From contig JAWLCG010000263.1 in assembly GCA_041687295.1 (NCBI GenBank), forward strand, positions 1 through 7,438: a DNA stretch of 7,438 nucleotides. Direction: 5' to 3'. This document shows, piece after piece, positions 5,534-7,438 of the stretch. A program made the translations under genes and the position numbers. How positions within the stretch are numbered: position 1 is the first letter of the stretch; each line of letters starts with the position of its first letter. The notes under the pieces are model-generated. The model had not been told where the DNA came from. It made no database searches and saw only the letters and a list, made by a program, of their open reading frames with translations. The stretch comes from JAWLCG01 sp041687295. Its GTDB lineage: Bacteria; Planctomycetota; Phycisphaerae; SM23-33; FEN-1343.

Positions 5534-5583
5534 TGGCTTCGGGTCGGCCTAGCCATAGACACGACAGAACGGACCTGCCCGGA

Positions 5584-5610
5584 CGGGCCGCGGGGGCACC
5601 GCGGCGCCCG
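5584..5610 (+). other. Leader hairpin upstream of the YbjN-like gene
   Basis: CCGCGG (5588-5593) pairs with CCGCGG (5599-5604) around GGGCA. The stem extends with CGGG (5584-5587) to CCCG (5607-5610) across a 2-base bulge. It ends 37 bases before the ATG at 5648. No T tract follows. It could end read-through from the SGNH gene or structure the leader; its role is unknown. I saw no convincing promoter for the following gene in 5546-5647. Confidence 0.4.
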
Positions 5611-5647
5611 GATGGTCCAATGGCTCTGATCAAGGGAGATAGCGGGC

Positions 5648-6277
5648 ATGTTCACAGACAGCAGAAGTCGCCGGGCCCTCGTGGTGGCCCTGGTGGCGCT
5701 GGCGACGGTGGGGTTGACGGACGGCTATGCCCAGCAGACCGCCGCCACGGGCCGGGCCATGGTCAGCGACCCCCAGTGGATGCTCGGCGTGGCCCCCGAC
5801 GAGTCGTTGCTGGAGGAGAAGATCGAGCAGTACCTCGCCGGGCGGGCCCAGTGGCAGGCCGAGCGCCGCTACCTCGACGAAGCCAAGACCGACCTGGCGC
5901 TCGCCTACCGGCTGCCCCTGACCCTCGATCCCGACGGGCCGACGCTGATGGTGCTGGTCGACACCCAGCCCAGCGCCGGCGGCGACGAGGTCACCGAGCG
6001 CGCCATCAGCATCAGCAGCTTCCTGGTCCTGCCCGACGAGCACAAGACGCCCGAGACCCTCGCCCGCATCCGGCAATACAACAACGACTGGCTGCAGCGG
6101 AAGTGGGCGCCCGACCGCGTCTTCCTCGACAGGGACGATGACGTGCAGTTCGAGACCTGGGTCAACATCCCGGCCGCCGAAACCCCCGTCCACGCCGAGT
6201 TGGTCTACGACGCCATCGCCCGGATGCGGAGCGGCTTCACGGAGTACTCCGACGGTCTGAACGACGTCCTGGAGTAG
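5648..6277 (+). CDS. Exported YbjN-like protein of unknown function
   Basis: A 209-residue protein. Residues 1-28 look like a signal peptide: RSRR, then a hydrophobic stretch from ALVVALVALAT, with probable cleavage near GYA|QQ. The mature part resembles the YbjN / secretion-chaperone-like fold. It has a strand-rich segment (about 98-128, TLMVLVDTQ and ISISSFLVLP), then RIRQYNNDWLQRKWAPDRVFLDRDDDVQFETWVNI (140-174), the N-x-W helix followed by paired strands, and a final helix with FTEYSDGLNDVL (197-208). The similarity rests on pattern, not on a search. Start: AAGGGAG at 5632-5638 with nine bases to ATG. It is 262 bases downstream of the SGNH gene, so joint transcription is uncertain. Family members are usually described as cytoplasmic, so export would be unusual. 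Ends in TAG with a hairpin immediately after. Confidence 0.75.
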   Translation: MFTDSRSRRALVVALVALATVGLTDGYAQQTAATGRAMVSDPQWMLGVAPDESLLEEKIEQYLAGRAQWQAERRYLDEAKTDLALAYRLPLTLDPDGPTLMVLVDTQPSAGGDEVTERAISISSFLVLPDEHKTPETLARIRQYNNDWLQRKWAPDRVFLDRDDDVQFETWVNIPAAETPVHAELVYDAIARMRSGFTEYSDGLNDVLE

Positions 6278-6278
6278 T

Positions 6279-6291
6279 CGCGGGCACCGCG
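6279..6291 (+). terminator. Hairpin at the YbjN-like gene's stop codon
   Basis: CGCGG (6279-6283), loop GCA and CCGCG (6287-6291) begin one base after the stop codon TAG, which again reads GTAG (6274-6277). It lacks a T-run. With the next repeat it fills the 47-base gap between two convergent genes and may serve as a termination zone for both. Confidence 0.4.
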
Positions 6292-6297
6292 TTCGCC

Positions 6298-6328
6298 GCC
6301 GGGCCTCGCTCCGCTCGACCCGGCCTAC
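6298..6328 (-). repeat. REP-like hairpin carrying the ABC-F stop codon
   Basis: On the minus strand GTAG (6328-6325) is followed by the stem GCCGGG (6324-6319), a 15-base segment TCGAGCGGAGCGAGG, and CCCGGC (6303-6298). The TAG is the stop codon of the ABC-F gene. A related, degenerate copy is at 3682-3714. The element occupies more than half of the convergent spacer. Confidence 0.75.
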
Positions 6329-7438
6329 GGGGCCCCGGCCTCGGGGGTCTCCAGGACCGAGTCGCCGGGGCGGGCCGGATCGCCGGCCAGGTGCCAGCGG
6401 GTGCGGGTGAGGCGATTGAGCAGGGCCATGTCGTGGCTGACCAGCAACACCCCGGCCGGGCAGGCCTCCAGGGCGTCCTCGAGGCATTGGATGCTCGGCA
6501 GGTCGAGGTGGTTGGTCGGCTCGTCCAGGACGATCCAATGGGCCGCCCGCACCACGCCCAGGGCCAGCAGCAGCTTGCGGGTCTCGCCGGGGCTGGGGCG
6601 CTGGGTCTGCAGCAGGCGTTGGGGGTCGCTGCCGAGTCGGCTGACGACGTTGAGGATCCGCCCGAGCCGCTCGCCGTCAAGCCGGCGAACCTCCTCGACG
6701 ATCCGCCCGGCCTGCTCAGCGGGGATCTCCTGGGGCATGTATAGCACCCGCTCGGGCACCACGGTGGCGCAGGTGAGCAGGTGGCGGATCAGCGTGCTCT
6801 TACCTGCGCCGTTGGGCCCGGTCAGCGCGATGCGGGCGTCGCTGGGCACCTCCAGCGGCGGCAGGTGCAACGTGCGGGCGCCGGCGGGGTCCAGCGGCAG
6901 CGACGGGGCGTCCGACCGGCAGAGCCAGTCGCCCCGGTTGCGGGCGTCGGGCAGCCAGATGCCCAGCGTCGCCTCCTTCCTGGCATGCAGGCCCGCCAGC
7001 GTCTGCTGGGCCTGGTCGAGCCGCCCGTCGAGCTGCCGCAGCGAGGCGCCGGCCTTGCTGTCGGTCAGGCGGGCGCGGTTGATCTTCGCCCGGCTGTCGT
7101 GGTCCTTGATGTCCAGCCCGCGTTTGGAGCGGACGCGGTGCTCGCGGGCGGCCCGCTGGCGGCGCTGGGCAGCCTGGGCTTCGAGCCGCTTGAGCTGGTG
7201 GCGGACCTGCTGGCGACGCTGGCGGACGCTCTGGGCGTCGGCCTGGGCCTGCTGGCGGCCCTGGCTGTAGTTGCCGGGGCGGAGGACGGCGTCGGGCGGC
7301 TCGAGGAAGAGGCACTGGCGGCACAGGCCGTCGAGCAGCTGGCGGTCATGGCTGACCAGCACAAAGGCAAAGGAGCCGTTGCGCAATATTTTCTCCAGCC
7401 AGAGGATGGAACGGATATCCAAGTGGTTGGTGGGCTCA
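6325..7438 (-). CDS. ABC-F family ATPase, N-terminus outside the window
   Basis: Soluble tandem-ATPase protein of the ABC-F type, which generally acts on ribosomes (translation factor or antibiotic protection) rather than as a transporter; no membrane segment is seen. The right edge cuts into the first ATPase domain: EPTNHLD and the H-loop LVSHD survive. A long charged, Gln/Arg-rich linker follows (coiled coil, about residues 55-150 counted from the Leu codon at 7422). The second domain has Walker A GPNGAGKST (202-210), Q-loop Q231, a divergent signature PSPGETRKL (276-284), Walker B with LDEPTNHLD (299-307, catalytic E301) and H330. The TTG at 7422 is internal, not a start. The signature departs from LSGGE, and the subfamily cannot be named. 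Convergent with the YbjN-like gene; the TAG stop lies within a hairpin repeat. Confidence 0.9.
   Translation of the reverse strand, partial: EPTNHLDIRSILWLEKILRNGSFAFVLVSHDRQLLDGLCRQCLFLEPPDAVLRPGNYSQGRQQAQADAQSVRQRRQQVRHQLKRLEAQAAQRRQRAAREHRVRSKRGLDIKDHDSRAKINRARLTDSKAGASLRQLDGRLDQAQQTLAGLHARKEATLGIWLPDARNRGDWLCRSDAPSLPLDPAGARTLHLPPLEVPSDARIALTGPNGAGKSTLIRHLLTCATVVPERVLYMPQEIPAEQAGRIVEEVRRLDGERLGRILNVVSRLGSDPQRLLQTQRPSPGETRKLLLALGVVRAAHWIVLDEPTNHLDLPSIQCLEDALEACPAGVLLVSHDMALLNRLTRTRWHLAGDPARPGDSVLETPEAGAP

Larger units (their letters stand above)
5365..5545. repeat. 11-bp direct repeats bracketing the hairpin cluster
   Basis: GGCTTCGGGTC occurs at 5365-5375, inside the last codons of the SGNH gene, and again at 5535-5545, just after the last hairpin of the cluster. 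The two copies are 170 bases apart. Read in the same codon phase, the second copy gives Gly-Phe-Gly-Ser-Ala and then TAG at 5550-5552. This looks like a target-site duplication or a duplicated gene end around the inserted repeats. Confidence 0.5.

Noticed and set aside
1..7438. CRISPR array, tRNA, rRNA, complete insertion sequence or known defence genes
   Set aside because: No regularly spaced direct repeats, no tRNA-like fold with CCA end, and no transposase, integrase or nuclease motifs were seen in any frame.

Overview
The window is a very GC-rich stretch of bacterial chromosome. It holds six protein genes and spacers crowded with short hairpin repeats. The mix of a PAPS-type sulfotransferase, a stand-alone CBM48 glycogen-binding protein, a secreted SGNH hydrolase carrying a CBM9-like domain, and many GC-rich palindromes between genes fits a planctomycete or a similar environmental PVC-type bacterium. 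That assignment is inferred from gene style only; no marker gene is present.

Layout: positions 1-271 contain no convincing gene, only palindromes. Three genes follow on the minus strand: a sulfotransferase (272-1228), a 109-residue CBM48 protein (1519-1848) and epoxyqueuosine reductase QueG (2280-3302). Gaps of about 290 and 430 bases, and a terminator-like hairpin after the CBM48 gene, argue that they are separate transcription units. A 520-base spacer (3303-3822) is packed with repeats: an inverted pair of 27-base palindromic elements, a small GTAG-footed hairpin, a 139-base CACAGAG-type island with short inverted ends, and a degenerate hairpin. Two plus-strand genes follow: the CBM9-SGNH hydrolase (3823-5385) and an exported YbjN-like protein (5648-6277). 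They are separated by a cluster of hairpins. The window ends in a convergent ABC-F ATPase gene on the minus strand (6325 to the right edge), truncated at its N-terminus.

The genes do not form an obvious pathway. QueG acts in tRNA queuosine synthesis and the ABC-F protein probably acts on the ribosome. The CBM48 protein suggests glycogen or alpha-glucan binding, and the SGNH protein suggests extracytoplasmic carbohydrate ester cleavage. The signal most worth following is in the spacers. Several hairpins carry a GTAG tetranucleotide directly at the 5' foot of the stem, like the REP elements mobilised by RAYT (Y1/HUH) transposases. In two genes (SGNH hydrolase and ABC-F) the TAG of this foot is also the stop codon. 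The cluster behind the SGNH gene is also bracketed by an 11-base direct repeat, which suggests it was inserted into the end of the reading frame. I saw no tRNA, rRNA, CRISPR array, complete insertion sequence or defence system.
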